DNA of 64,000 nt from an uncultured Phascolarctobacterium sp. GTDB taxonomy: Bacteria; Bacillota; Negativicutes; Acidaminococcales; Acidaminococcaceae. This document shows positions 35,045-43,159 of this stretch, one piece after another. The stretch is from the NCBI GenBank assembly GCA_949285135.1, contig CASDXO010000002.1, positions 1 through 64,000 of the forward strand. The letters run 5' to 3'. The position numbers and the translations under genes are program-made. Position 1 is the stretch's first letter. Each line of letters opens with the position of its first letter. Below the pieces are notes generated by a model. That model ran no database searches. It saw only the letters and a program-made list of their open reading frames with translations, and was not told the origin of the DNA.

Positions 35045-35614
35045 ATGAGCGAACAAGCTGTTATCAAATATATTAAGACTCCTTTGACAGAAGAAACTGT
35101 TAAAAGTCTGCGTGCAGGTGATGTGGTACGTATTTCCGGGTCTATTTATACTGCGCGTGATGCGGCGCATAAACGTCTTACGGAAGCGCTGGCAAGGGGA
35201 GAAAAACTTCCTCTGGATCTGACTGATAATGTTATTTATTATGTTGGCCCCTCCCCGACTAAGCCGGGTGAAGTTGTCGGCAGTGCAGGACCTACTACCA
35301 GTGGACGCATGGATAAATATACGCCTACTCTTATTGAGCAGGGAATGCGCGGCATGATTGGTAAAGGACTGCGCAGTCAGGAAGTAATTGACACCTGCGT
35401 GAAGCATGGAGCAGTTTATTTTGTGGCTATTGGCGGCGCTGCTGCCGTAATTTCTCAGTCCATCAAGGGCGAAGAAATGATTGCTTATGAAGATCTTGGA
35501 CCGGAAGCCATCCGTCGTTATGAGGTTGAAGATTTTCCTGCTATTGTATGCATTGATACAGAAGGCAATGATTTTTATAAAGCTGGAATTGCCAAATACA
35601 GCAAAGAAAAGTAA
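35045..35614 (+). CDS. Class I fumarate hydratase, beta subunit
   Basis: A 189-residue partner of the preceding gene. It contains the swivelling-domain features LRAGDVVRISGSIYTARDAAHKRL and VGSAGPTTSGRMDKYTP, which form the substrate-binding part, and KHGAVYFVAIGGAAAV. AAGGAGAAG lies before the ATG. Together with alpha it hydrates fumarate to L-malate in the cytoplasm. A terminator follows. Confidence 0.93.
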   Translation: MSEQAVIKYIKTPLTEETVKSLRAGDVVRISGSIYTARDAAHKRLTEALARGEKLPLDLTDNVIYYVGPSPTKPGEVVGSAGPTTSGRMDKYTPTLIEQGMRGMIGKGLRSQEVIDTCVKHGAVYFVAIGGAAAVISQSIKGEEMIAYEDLGPEAIRRYEVEDFPAIVCIDTEGNDFYKAGIAKYSKEK

Positions 35615-35626
35615 CAATTGATACAG

Positions 35627-35660
35627 AAAAGAGCAGTTTCAGGACTGCTCTTTTTCTTTT
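35627..35660 (+). terminator. Intrinsic terminator after the fumarase genes
   Basis: AAAAGAGCAGT (35627-35637) pairs with ACTGCTCTTTT (35643-35653), followed by a T-rich tail. Confidence 0.88.
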
Positions 35661-35671
35661 GCAGAATTTTA

Positions 35672-35700
35672 TTGACAAAGAAAAAGCTATAGGATAATAT
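35672..35700 (+). promoter_or_regulatory. Promoter of the SAM-riboswitch/metQ unit
   Basis: TTGACA at 35672-35677, 17-base spacer, TAATAT at 35695-35700. The predicted start falls just before the riboswitch aptamer. Confidence 0.75.
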
Positions 35701-35715
35701 AATTTCAAATTTAAA

Positions 35716-35858
35716 ACACGCTCTTATCAAGAGTGACTGAGGGAACAGGCCCAATGACGTCCGGCAACCAGACAGCAGTTATGGTGCCACATCCTGCAAG
35801 AATATCTTGAAAGATGAGAGGAAAGCAGATGGACTCTTTCCTTGGAAAGAGTTTTTTT
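35716..35858 (+). ncRNA. SAM-I (S-box) riboswitch with terminator
   Basis: The classic S-box core is present: CTCTTATCAAGAG forming P1/P2, CTGAGGGA, CAGGCCCAATGACG, CCGGCAACC, then GGTGCCA and CCTGC, and the closing GATGAGAG. The expression platform is the terminator ACTCTTTCC / GGAAAGAGT (35833-35841 with 35844-35852) followed by seven T. GAGGAAAG before it can compete as an antiterminator arm. S-adenosylmethionine binding should end transcription and so turn off metQ. Confidence 0.95.
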
Positions 35859-35908
35859 ATTGCAAGATACTCAGATAGAGTGGTGTTAATAAAAAGGAGT
35901 GTTAAACG

Positions 35909-36721
35909 ATGAAAAAATTATTTTTAGCCTTGCTGGCGCTGTTCAGTATTGCAATGGTAGCAGCAGGCTGCGGCGGCAGCGACAAATCTGCTGACAGTAA
36001 GAATGTTGTACTCAAAATTGGAGCAACCCCCGTACCCCACGCTGAGATTCTGAATCATATTAAGCCTGTACTGGCTAAAGATGGTATCGAACTGCAGGTT
36101 GTAGAATTCAGTGATTACGTAAAACCGAATCTTTCTTTGAATGACAAAGAAATTGATGCTAATTTCTTCCAGCATGAACCATATCTTGATTCTTTTGTAA
36201 AAGACCGTGGTCTGCAGCTGGTATCTGCCGGTAAAGTACATATTGAACCGATGGGTATTTATTCCAAAAATATTAAAGACATTAAAAATGTTCCTGATGG
36301 AGCAAAAATTGCTATTCCTAACGATCCTTCCAACGGCGGCCGCGCACTGGCAATCCTGGAAAGTGCCAAACTGCTGAAATTGAAAGATGGTGTAGGTGTA
36401 AGCGCAACTGCTAAAGATATCGTTGACAATCCGAAAAATCTGCAGATTATTGAAATCGAAGCAGCACTGCTGCCGCGTTCCATGGACGATACTGATTTGT
36501 CCGTAATTAATTCCAACTTTGCAATGGAAGCACAGCTGAATCCTGTAAAAGACTCTCTCTTTACTGAACCTAAAGAATCTCCTTATGCTAATATCGTAGC
36601 TATCAGAAAAGGTGATGAAAAACGTCCTGAGATTCAAAAATTAATGAATGCACTCCGTTCTGATGATGTAAAGAAATTTATTGAAGAAAAATACAAAGGT
36701 GCTGTAGTTCCGGCGTTTTAA
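35909..36721 (+). CDS. metQ: Methionine-binding lipoprotein MetQ (NlpA family)
   Basis: A 270-residue solute-binding lipoprotein. The signal peptide ends in the lipobox VAAGC, making the Cys at about residue 22 the lipidated N-terminus. The mature part opens with LKIGATPVPHAEIL, the usual MetQ/NlpA start, and contains NFFQHEPYLDSF and NDPSNGGRALAIL. The SAM-I riboswitch directly upstream supports methionine as ligand. Normally metQ lies with the ATPase metN and permease metI; here a terminator and sfsA follow, so it must work with a transporter encoded elsewhere. Confidence 0.94.
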   Translation: MKKLFLALLALFSIAMVAAGCGGSDKSADSKNVVLKIGATPVPHAEILNHIKPVLAKDGIELQVVEFSDYVKPNLSLNDKEIDANFFQHEPYLDSFVKDRGLQLVSAGKVHIEPMGIYSKNIKDIKNVPDGAKIAIPNDPSNGGRALAILESAKLLKLKDGVGVSATAKDIVDNPKNLQIIEIEAALLPRSMDDTDLSVINSNFAMEAQLNPVKDSLFTEPKESPYANIVAIRKGDEKRPEIQKLMNALRSDDVKKFIEEKYKGAVVPAF

Positions 36722-36757
36722 TTGACGAAAGTTTGACAACAATCAAAGATTTTTGTG

Positions 36758-36784
36758 AAAAAGCAGGCTCTGCCTGCTTTTTTC
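36758..36784 (+). terminator. Intrinsic terminator after metQ
   Basis: A5-GCAGGC-TCT-GCCTGC-T6 (36758-36783). It shows that metQ is a single-gene unit. Confidence 0.92.
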
Positions 36785-36785
36785 T

Positions 36786-36813
36786 TTGCAGCAGATAATA
36801 TTATTGCTATAAT
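36786..36813 (+). promoter_or_regulatory. Promoter for sfsA and downstream genes
   Basis: TTGCAG at 36786-36791, 16-base spacer ending in TGC, TATAAT at 36808-36813 (extended -10). The start codon at 36836 is only about 16 bases after the expected transcription start. Confidence 0.7.
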
Positions 36814-36835
36814 AAAAGCAAAAAATGAGGAAGCA

Positions 36836-37531
36836 ATGATTTACAGTAATATAGAACAGGGATATTTTTTAAGCAGGCCCAACAGGTTTATTGCTTATGT
36901 GGAAATAAATGGCAATATTGAGATCTGCCATGTAAAGAATACCGGGCGTTGCCGAGAGCTGCTGACGGACAGGGCTGTTGTCTATGTTCAAAGGCATGAC
37001 GACAGCAGGCGCAAGACCAAATATTTGCTGATAGCTGTGCAAAAAGGTGAAGTGCTGGTCAATATGGATTCTCAGGCTCCTAATAAAGCAGTTGCCGAAT
37101 GGCTCACTTGCAGGCAGCCTTTTGGCAGGATAAATACTTTAAAACCGGAATGCCGGTATGGCAGCTCGCGTTTTGATTTCTATCTGGAGACGGAGTTCAG
37201 TAAAATGTTTATCGAGGTTAAGGGTGTTACGCTGGAAAATGACGGCGTGGCAATGTTTCCGGATGCTCCGACAGAGAGGGGCATTAAACATTTGCAGGAA
37301 CTTACTGCATGTCTGCAGGAAGGATATGAAGCGGCGGTTATTTTTGTCATCCAGTTCAGCGGTGCCGAATATTTTAAACCTAATTATCTGACGCATCCGG
37401 AATTTGCCCGGGCCCTGAGTGCTGCCAAAACTGCAGGAGTGCATGTTTTAGCAGTGGAGTGCGCAGTTAACCCTGATAGTATGTGTATCCAAGGACCGGT
37501 AGCGGTTCAGCTTGAAAATAAAACGGAATAA
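36836..37531 (+). CDS. sfsA: DNA/RNA nuclease SfsA
   Basis: A 231-residue protein, close to E. coli SfsA (234). Family features include SRPNRFIAYVEING near the start, CHVKNTGRCRELL, GSSRFDFYLE and FIEVKGVTLENDGVAMFPDAPTERG-like nuclease-fold residues (restriction-endonuclease-like E-x-K). I chose ATG 36836 after GAGGAA; a longer frame would run back through the promoter and the metQ terminator. SfsA was first linked to sugar-fermentation gene control; its nuclease role is more recent. Confidence 0.92.
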   Translation: MIYSNIEQGYFLSRPNRFIAYVEINGNIEICHVKNTGRCRELLTDRAVVYVQRHDDSRRKTKYLLIAVQKGEVLVNMDSQAPNKAVAEWLTCRQPFGRINTLKPECRYGSSRFDFYLETEFSKMFIEVKGVTLENDGVAMFPDAPTERGIKHLQELTACLQEGYEAAVIFVIQFSGAEYFKPNYLTHPEFARALSAAKTAGVHVLAVECAVNPDSMCIQGPVAVQLENKTE

Positions 37532-37551
37532 ATGATGAGAGAGGTAAAAAG

Positions 37552-38775
37552 ATGCGTAATTTTGCAAAATTTTATATCACACCTAAAGGGGAACGTGCTG
37601 CCCGCGGTGGGCATCCATGGGTTTTTGGGGAAGAAGTTACCCATGTAGAAGGCGAATATCACAATGGTGATCTGGTGGATGTGGTTACTGCCAAAGGTAA
37701 ATATCTGGGCACCGGTTTTGTCAACGACATTTCCAAAATCAGGGTGCGGATTATCTCTACCAATACCAACGATAAGTTTGATGAAGCTTTTTGGGAGCGT
37801 CGCCTGCGTTATGCCCTTGATTATCGTCTGACTGTTATGGGAGAACAGGATTTTAACTGCTGCCGTCTGATTTTTGGTGAGGCAGATATGTTTCCGGGCC
37901 TGACTGTCGATCGTTTTAACGATATTTTAGTTACCCAGACATTGTCGCTGGGCATTGAGTTGCGTAAACAGATGCTTTTTGAACTGCTGATTAAGATTTT
38001 GCGGGAAATGGGCCAAAATATTCGTGGTTTGTATGAACGTAATGATGTAAAAATACGTCGACTGGAAGGTATGGAAGAAAATAAGGGCTTTTTCCAATCG
38101 TCTTTATTGGATGCTACTTGTCCTGCAACTGCGGAAATCTGTGAAAACGGCATCAAATATACTGTCGATGTGGAAAATGGACAGAAGACAGGCTTTTTCC
38201 TTGACCAGAAATATAATCGTCAGGCAGTAGCTAAAATTGCCAGAGGCAGGCGTGTGCTTGATTGCTTTACCCATACCGGGTCTTTTGCCCTCAATGCGGC
38301 TAAGGGAGGTGCTGCCAGCGTTACGGCTGTAGACATCAGCGCCGAGGCAGTACGTATGGCAGAACATAATGCAGCTATTAACGGTCTTGACAAAGGCTTT
38401 AAAGGCTTGCAGGCCAATGTGTTCGACCTGCTCAGTGAACTGGTAAATAATAAATCCCATGATTATGATTTTGTCATCCTGGATCCGCCTGCTTTTACCA
38501 AGTCTGGCAGCACGGTAAAAAATGCTGTGCGTGGTTATAAAGAAATTAATCTTAAAGCCATGAAGCTGCTGCCGCGGGGTGGCTATCTGGCAACCTGCTC
38601 CTGCTCACATTTTATGAAAGAAGAATTATTTGTAGAGATGCTGCACGATGCAGCCAGAGATGCCTGCGTATCACTGCGCCAAATAGAAGTACGGCAGCAG
38701 GCTCCTGATCATCCGGTATTGTGGAACGTACCGGAAACCTTTTATCTTAAATTCTATATTTTCCAGGTAGTATAA
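37552..38775 (+). CDS. RlmI-family class I rRNA (cytosine-C5) methyltransferase
   Basis: A 407-residue enzyme. An N-terminal PUA domain (about 1-75, RGGHPWVFGEEV) is followed by the RlmI-like middle part and a Rossmann methyltransferase domain with LDCFTHTGSFALNAAKGG as SAM motif I, DFVILDPPAF as motif IV and TCSCSHFM with the catalytic cysteine. E. coli RlmI methylates 23S rRNA C1962; the target here is inferred. It follows sfsA by 20 bases and precedes the CoA-transferase by 18. Confidence 0.92.
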   Translation: MRNFAKFYITPKGERAARGGHPWVFGEEVTHVEGEYHNGDLVDVVTAKGKYLGTGFVNDISKIRVRIISTNTNDKFDEAFWERRLRYALDYRLTVMGEQDFNCCRLIFGEADMFPGLTVDRFNDILVTQTLSLGIELRKQMLFELLIKILREMGQNIRGLYERNDVKIRRLEGMEENKGFFQSSLLDATCPATAEICENGIKYTVDVENGQKTGFFLDQKYNRQAVAKIARGRRVLDCFTHTGSFALNAAKGGAASVTAVDISAEAVRMAEHNAAINGLDKGFKGLQANVFDLLSELVNNKSHDYDFVILDPPAFTKSGSTVKNAVRGYKEINLKAMKLLPRGGYLATCSCSHFMKEELFVEMLHDAARDACVSLRQIEVRQQAPDHPVLWNVPETFYLKFYIFQVV

Positions 38776-38793
38776 CAATTTAGGAGGTGCTTT

Positions 38794-39924
38794 ATGCAGG
38801 CTTTAAGCGGTATTCGTGTTTTAGATATGTCCAGATTGTTACCAGGACCCTACTGTACCATGCTGCTGGCAGATTTTGGCGCGGAGGTTATCAAGATTGA
38901 AGAACCGGGCAAAGGTGATTATTCCCGCAGCTTTCCACCGTTTCTGAAAGATTTCGGGTACTGGCATCTGCAGCTGAATCGCAATAAACAGAGTGTAGTG
39001 CTGGATTTAAAAAGTGAAGAAGGCAAAAATACTTTTCTGGAGCTTGTCAAGACTGCCGATGTAGTAGTGGAAAGCTACCGTCCGGGAGTGCTCGAAAAGC
39101 TGGGTGTAGATTATGCCGCAGCCGCTAAAGTAAATCCTAAGATTATCTACTGCTCTTTGAGTGGTTATGGCAGTAAGGGACCGCTGGCGCATAAGGCTGA
39201 TCATGACTTGGGTTATCTGAGTCTTGCAGGGGTAACTGCCATGAGCGGTGAGGCAGACGGAGCGCCTGCCATTCCGGGTGTGCTGATGGCGGACATGAAT
39301 GCGGCGCTTTCAGCGGGTATGAGTATTATGATTGCACTGCGGCATGCTGCACTGACCGGGCAGGGACAGGCAATAGATATTTCGCTTTTTAATGTGGCTA
39401 TGACACTGATGCCTGGTGCTGCCAGCCTGTTTTTCGGCAGCGGCTTTGTAGCAGAACGCGGTAACAACTGGCTGACCGGTGCGTATGCTAACTATAATAT
39501 TTATAAGACCTCTGACGGGCGTTATGTATCGGTAGGCTGTCTGGAGAAAAAATTCTGGCGCAGTCTGTGTAATGCGCTGGGCAGGGATGAGCTTACAGAT
39601 ATGATTGATGATGAGAAAAATCATCCTTATTTAAAAGAAGAGTTGGCAGCTATTTTCCGTCAGAAAACAATGCGGGAATGGGAAGCATATTTTACTGATA
39701 AGGATGCCTGTGTAACGCCCGTGCTGAATTTTAAGGAAGCTGTGGAATCAGCGCAGGTGCAGGCTAACGAGATGGTCCTTAAGGTGCAGGATGAAGAACT
39801 GGGCAGTTATCAGCAGCTTGGCTTTGCGATGAAGCTCAGCAAGACGCCTGCGCGCTTAACCAAACGTGCGCCGCGCTTGGGTGAAGATACAGAAAAGGTA
39901 TTGAAAGCAATTAAAAATGTATAG
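38794..39924 (+). CDS. Class III CoA-transferase (CaiB/BaiF family)
   Basis: A 376-residue family III CoA-transferase. The fold begins with LSGIRVLDMSRLLPGPYCTMLLADFGAEVIK; the catalytic Asp is in VLMADMNAALSAG, and QAIDISLFNVAM follows. These enzymes move CoA between carboxylic acids such as carnitine, formate/oxalate, bile acids or aromatic acids; the substrate cannot be read from the sequence. It is the last gene before a terminator and may be co-transcribed with sfsA and the methyltransferase, although no functional link is obvious. Confidence 0.9.
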   Translation: MQALSGIRVLDMSRLLPGPYCTMLLADFGAEVIKIEEPGKGDYSRSFPPFLKDFGYWHLQLNRNKQSVVLDLKSEEGKNTFLELVKTADVVVESYRPGVLEKLGVDYAAAAKVNPKIIYCSLSGYGSKGPLAHKADHDLGYLSLAGVTAMSGEADGAPAIPGVLMADMNAALSAGMSIMIALRHAALTGQGQAIDISLFNVAMTLMPGAASLFFGSGFVAERGNNWLTGAYANYNIYKTSDGRYVSVGCLEKKFWRSLCNALGRDELTDMIDDEKNHPYLKEELAAIFRQKTMREWEAYFTDKDACVTPVLNFKEAVESAQVQANEMVLKVQDEELGSYQQLGFAMKLSKTPARLTKRAPRLGEDTEKVLKAIKNV

Positions 39925-39930
39925 AATGAA

Positions 39931-39969
39931 AGAGCCGTAAAAGTTTGTGCTGACTTTTACGGCTCTTCT
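39931..39969 (+). terminator. Terminator-like hairpin after the CoA-transferase
   Basis: Fourteen-base-pair perfect stem (39931-39944 with 39953-39966). The T tail on the + strand is short (CTTCTG). Confidence 0.75.
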
Positions 39970-39989
39970 GATGTGCAATTTGTTAAGAA

Positions 39990-40024
39990 TAAAATAAAAA
40001 AACGGATAACCTGAGTTATCCGTT
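39990..40024 (-). terminator. Intrinsic terminator of the tRNA-Arg gene
   Basis: On the minus strand AACGGATAAC-TCAG-GTTATCCGTT is followed by a run of seven T and further T-rich sequence. It lies just after the tRNA 3' end. Confidence 0.85.
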
Positions 40025-40032
40025 AATTATCA

Positions 40033-40109
40033 TGGTGGCCCCGGCAGGATTCGAACCTGCGACCTTTTGATTCGTAGTCAAACGCTCTATCCAGCTGAGC
40101 TACGGAGTC
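40033..40109 (-). tRNA. tRNA-Arg (anticodon ACG)
   Basis: A 77-base cloverleaf with encoded CCA. D arm GCTC/GAGC, anticodon stem TTTGA/TCAAA with loop CTACGAA (anticodon ACG), variable AGGTC, T arm GCAGG/CCTGC with TTCGAAT. The acceptor stem GACTCCG with CGGGGCC has an A2-C71 mismatch and a U4-G69 wobble, so it is weaker than usual. ACG normally becomes inosine-CG and reads CGU, CGC and CGA. Confidence 0.93.
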
Positions 40110-40137
40110 ATTGGCTGCTTTCATAAGCAACAATGAC

Positions 40138-40166
40138 ATTATAGCTAATATATTATTGCTTGTCAA
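40138..40166 (-). promoter_or_regulatory. Consensus promoter of tRNA-Arg
   Basis: On the minus strand TTGACA (40166-40161), exactly 17 bases, then TATAAT (40143-40138). It is a perfect sigma-70-type consensus, located about 29 bases upstream of the tRNA 5' end. Confidence 0.88.
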
Positions 40167-40178
40167 GTATATGCAAGA

Positions 40179-40985
40179 TTATTTTTTCTTTTTTTGTTTT
40201 AGCACAGCTGCTGCTGCATGACGATCACGGTAACCGCAGTAGATAAATGCAGCTAAGGCAATGATAAAGAATCCAAGGCTGGTAGCCTGCGCTGACTTCA
40301 AACCCAAAAGGAAGGGCTCGGTGTAATCTCCGCGCAGCATTTCCAGGCAGAAGCGTACAATGGAATACAGCATGGCATACAGACACAATGCCTGCCCTTT
40401 AGCGTGGCTGGTAGTGCGAAATAACAGCAGCAGGGCGAAGATAACTACGTCCAGCTGGCCTTCCCATACTTCTGCAGGCCAGAGTGGTACAGGACCATAG
40501 GTTTTATAGGCCAAAGTACCTTCAGGATACAGCAGTCCGAAATTACCGCCTGTCGGTGTACCGAAAGCATCCCCGTTAAGGAGATTGGCCATACGGCCGA
40601 TAGCCTGCCCAATAAGTATGGCGGGGCAGACGATATCAGCAAAAGTTAGCCAGTCGATGCCGTGGCGTTTGCAGTAAATGATACCTGCTGCCACACCGAA
40701 AATAACGCCGCCCTGGATGGCCATGCCGCCTTGCCAGACAAAGGGTATTTCGAGCAGATGGTGACTGTAATATTCCCAGTCAAAAAAGAAAACATCCCAC
40801 AGCCTTGCACCTATCAGGCCGGCAAAGCCTCCGTAAATACCTATATCCAGTACATGCTGATGCCAACGGCCGTCCTGTTTGGCCAGAAAATAGGCAACGC
40901 CTGTTGCCAGAAAGATAGCAGAACAGAGTACGAGTCCATACATACGGATGGGAAAATCACCGATATAAAATAAGTATTGATGCAT
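40179..40985 (-). CDS. lgt: Prolipoprotein diacylglyceryl transferase
   Basis: A 268-residue inner-membrane enzyme with about seven membrane helices. It transfers diacylglycerol from phosphatidylglycerol to the lipobox cysteine of lipoproteins such as MetQ in this window. The Lgt signature IGRMANLLNGDAFGTPT lies near the middle, and FVWQGGMAIQGGVIFG and EMLRGDYTEPFLLG correspond to other conserved loops. AGGAGG lies seven bases before the ATG on the minus strand. The C-terminus ends in a Lys-rich tail. Confidence 0.95.
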   Translation of the reverse strand: MHQYLFYIGDFPIRMYGLVLCSAIFLATGVAYFLAKQDGRWHQHVLDIGIYGGFAGLIGARLWDVFFFDWEYYSHHLLEIPFVWQGGMAIQGGVIFGVAAGIIYCKRHGIDWLTFADIVCPAILIGQAIGRMANLLNGDAFGTPTGGNFGLLYPEGTLAYKTYGPVPLWPAEVWEGQLDVVIFALLLLFRTTSHAKGQALCLYAMLYSIVRFCLEMLRGDYTEPFLLGLKSAQATSLGFFIIALAAFIYCGYRDRHAAAAVLKQKKKK

Positions 40986-41015
40986 TATAACCTCCTGAGT
41001 TAGAGTACAGATTTT

Positions 41016-41024
41016 ATTTTAGCA
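41016..41024 (-). promoter_or_regulatory. Possible extended -10 promoter of lgt
   Basis: On the minus strand TGCTAAAAT, about 30 bases upstream of the lgt start. No clear -35 was found. Confidence 0.35.
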
Positions 41025-41099
41025 CATTTCAGAAGATAGTAAAGAATGTGAAAAAAATTTAAATCCTTGTAAAATAGTAGGGATTAAAACGTCATCTTA

Positions 41100-41108
41100 T
41101 GTTATAAT
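41100..41108 (+). promoter_or_regulatory. Extended -10 promoter of the sufCB genes
   Basis: TGTTATAAT, 37 bases before the sufC start codon. The -35 is weak. Confidence 0.5.
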
Positions 41109-41145
41109 AAGTTAGGCAGTAAATTTTAGCAAAGGAGATAATGCT

Positions 41146-41946
41146 GTGTTAAGAATTGAAAACTTATCTGTTGCTGTAAGAGGCAAACAGATTTTAAAAA
41201 ATATCAATCTGCATATTGCGCCTGGTGAGGTGCATGTTTTATTTGGCCCTAACGGTACGGGCAAATCAACTTTAATTGGAACTATTATGGGTTTTGAAAG
41301 GTATCAGGTACTGGAAGGCAAAATCTATTTCAAAGGGCAGGATATTACTGATGCGCCCTGTTATGAACGTGCCAAGATGGGCGTGGGCGTGATGATTCAG
41401 CGCCCGCCCACTATCAGAGGTCTGAGTCTGCGGCAGATGATTGGTATCTGCGGTGCTGCACCGGAAGAAACAGAGAAAATGGCAGAATGGATGGGTCTTT
41501 CTGACTTTTTGGATCGCAGCGTGAACGAAGGTTTCAGCGGCGGCGAATTAAAACGCAGTGAGCTGCTGCAGCTGATGGCGCAAAAACCTGAACTGCTGCT
41601 TTTGGATGAACCGGAATCCGGTGTTGATGTTGAAAATATCGCACTTGTAGGACGTGCTGCCAACTACATTTTAAATAATGAGCCTTGTGGCGGCAGCGGC
41701 TGCGATAAACCCTGCTGCGTTCAGAATGCCTGCAGCAGCAATCCGCTGGCCGGCACAAAACGCAGCGGACTTATTATTACGCATGTGGGACATATCCTTA
41801 AATATGTACCGGCTTCACATGCGCATATATTGTATCAGGGAACCCTTACGTGCCCTGGCGGCGATCCGCTTGATGTATTGAGCTGCATCAGCCAGTCAGG
41901 ATATGAAACTTGTGCCAACAGCGGCTGCAGGAGGATAATGAAATGA
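41146..41946 (+). CDS. sufC: SufC-like ATPase with cysteine-rich insertion
   Basis: A 266-residue ABC-type ATPase starting at GTG behind AAAGGAG. Walker A GPNGTGKST is at 34-42, signature FSGGELKRSE at 130-139, Walker B LLLLDEPESGVD ending at 161 and the H-loop His at 213. SufC powers Fe-S cluster assembly with SufB. Unlike ordinary SufC, it has an insertion of about 30 residues before the H-loop with C181, C186, C190, C191 and C196, and a C-terminus with C236, C247, C256 and C261. Its stop codon overlaps the sufB start. Confidence 0.92.
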   Translation: MLRIENLSVAVRGKQILKNINLHIAPGEVHVLFGPNGTGKSTLIGTIMGFERYQVLEGKIYFKGQDITDAPCYERAKMGVGVMIQRPPTIRGLSLRQMIGICGAAPEETEKMAEWMGLSDFLDRSVNEGFSGGELKRSELLQLMAQKPELLLLDEPESGVDVENIALVGRAANYILNNEPCGGSGCDKPCCVQNACSSNPLAGTKRSGLIITHVGHILKYVPASHAHILYQGTLTCPGGDPLDVLSCISQSGYETCANSGCRRIMK

Positions 41947-43157
41947 GAGATAAAAAAGTTTTACAGGAGGCGTTACAGAAAAAAGGCGCTTTTGGTAACG
42001 ATATAGATTTACAGCAATATGATAATAATACTGATATCCATGTCCGCTCGGAAGATGATTTGTCTGATGGTGGCAAGGAGCGTATGGAGCGCGTAGGCAT
42101 TGAACTGGATGGAAAAAATCGCAGTGCCAGCTTTATCCAGGTTGATAATGCACCGCTGCAGGCAAAAGTAAATGCGCAGACGCCGCTGGAACTGATGAAT
42201 ACTGGACTGGCGGCAAAAAAATATCCTGAACTGGTAGAACAATACTGGTGGAAGGCTGTTGCTCCCGATATGGATAAATATACGGCAGTAACTGCTTTAG
42301 AAGAGGAAAACGGTTATTTTATCCGTGTTAAAGCAGGTGAAAAAATCAAGTATCCTCTGCAGGCCTGCGTATTTTTAAGCCATGAGCAGCAGCTGCAGCG
42401 CGTGCATAATATCGTCATCGTCGAGGAAGGTGCTGAACTGAATATTATTTCCGGCTGTGCCAGTGATCCTGAAGTTGATAAAGCAGTGCATCTGGGCATC
42501 AGTGAGTTTTATGTAGGTAAAAATGCTAAACTTACCTTTACCATGATTCACAGCTGGGGAGAAAATATTGCAGTACGTCCACGCAGCGTGACTATCATTC
42601 AAGAAGGCGGACAGTTTATTTCCAACTATGTATGTATGGACAGAGTAAAAGATGTGCAGATGAATCCGGTTACGCGCTTGGTGGGAGAAGGAGCGGTAGC
42701 ACGTCTGAATTCCATTTTGGTAGCACCCAAAGGCTCGCATCTTGATATTGGCGGTAAAGCTATTCTGGAAGTGCCTGGTACACGTGCAGAAATCGTTACC
42801 AGAACTATTTCTACCGGCGGCGAGGTTATTAATCGCGGTACGCTAAGCGGTAATGCCGAAGGCGTAAGGGCACATCTTGAATGTCATGGCTTAATGCTCG
42901 CTAACGAAGGTTATATTTCTGCCATTCCTCAGCTGGATGCTTTTACTGGCAACGCGGAAATGAGCCATGAAGCAGCAGTAGGCAGGATTGCTCCGGAAGA
43001 AATAGAATATCTTATGGCGCGCGGCTTGGATGAAGATGAAGCGACAGCGACTATTGTACGTGGCTTTTTGAATGTTAATATTGAAGGGTTGCCGGAGAGT
43101 CTGGCTAAAAAGATTTCGGATACACTGGATACTTTCAGTTTAAATAAGGGGATGTAA
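41943..43157 (+). CDS. sufB: SufB-like Fe-S cluster scaffold
   Basis: A 404-residue SufB/SufD-family protein with the beta-helix core. I chose ATG 41943 (MRDKKVLQEALQKKG), eight bases after AGGAGG and overlapping the sufC stop (ATGA). Conserved parts include TRTISTGGEVINRGTLSG, LECHGLMLANEG with a likely cluster cysteine, and MSHEAAVGRIAPEEIEYLMARGLDEDEA. Only SufC and SufB are present, without SufD, SufS, SufU or SufE nearby. This matches the two-gene SUF-like minimal system described for archaea and anaerobic bacteria. Confidence 0.93.
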   Translation: MRDKKVLQEALQKKGAFGNDIDLQQYDNNTDIHVRSEDDLSDGGKERMERVGIELDGKNRSASFIQVDNAPLQAKVNAQTPLELMNTGLAAKKYPELVEQYWWKAVAPDMDKYTAVTALEEENGYFIRVKAGEKIKYPLQACVFLSHEQQLQRVHNIVIVEEGAELNIISGCASDPEVDKAVHLGISEFYVGKNAKLTFTMIHSWGENIAVRPRSVTIIQEGGQFISNYVCMDRVKDVQMNPVTRLVGEGAVARLNSILVAPKGSHLDIGGKAILEVPGTRAEIVTRTISTGGEVINRGTLSGNAEGVRAHLECHGLMLANEGYISAIPQLDAFTGNAEMSHEAAVGRIAPEEIEYLMARGLDEDEATATIVRGFLNVNIEGLPESLAKKISDTLDTFSLNKGM

Positions 43158-43159
43158 TT

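Noticed and set aside
36755-36835. 27-residue upstream extension of sfsA
   Set aside because: It reads through the metQ terminator and the sfsA promoter; ATG 36836 gives the normal family length.
40662-40973. Plus-strand frame opposite lgt
   Set aside because: It is a shadow of a conserved membrane-protein gene, with no domain or ribosome site.
41910-41942. Upstream extension of sufB
   Set aside because: It overlaps the cysteine-rich end of sufC, and AGGAGG points to ATG 41943.
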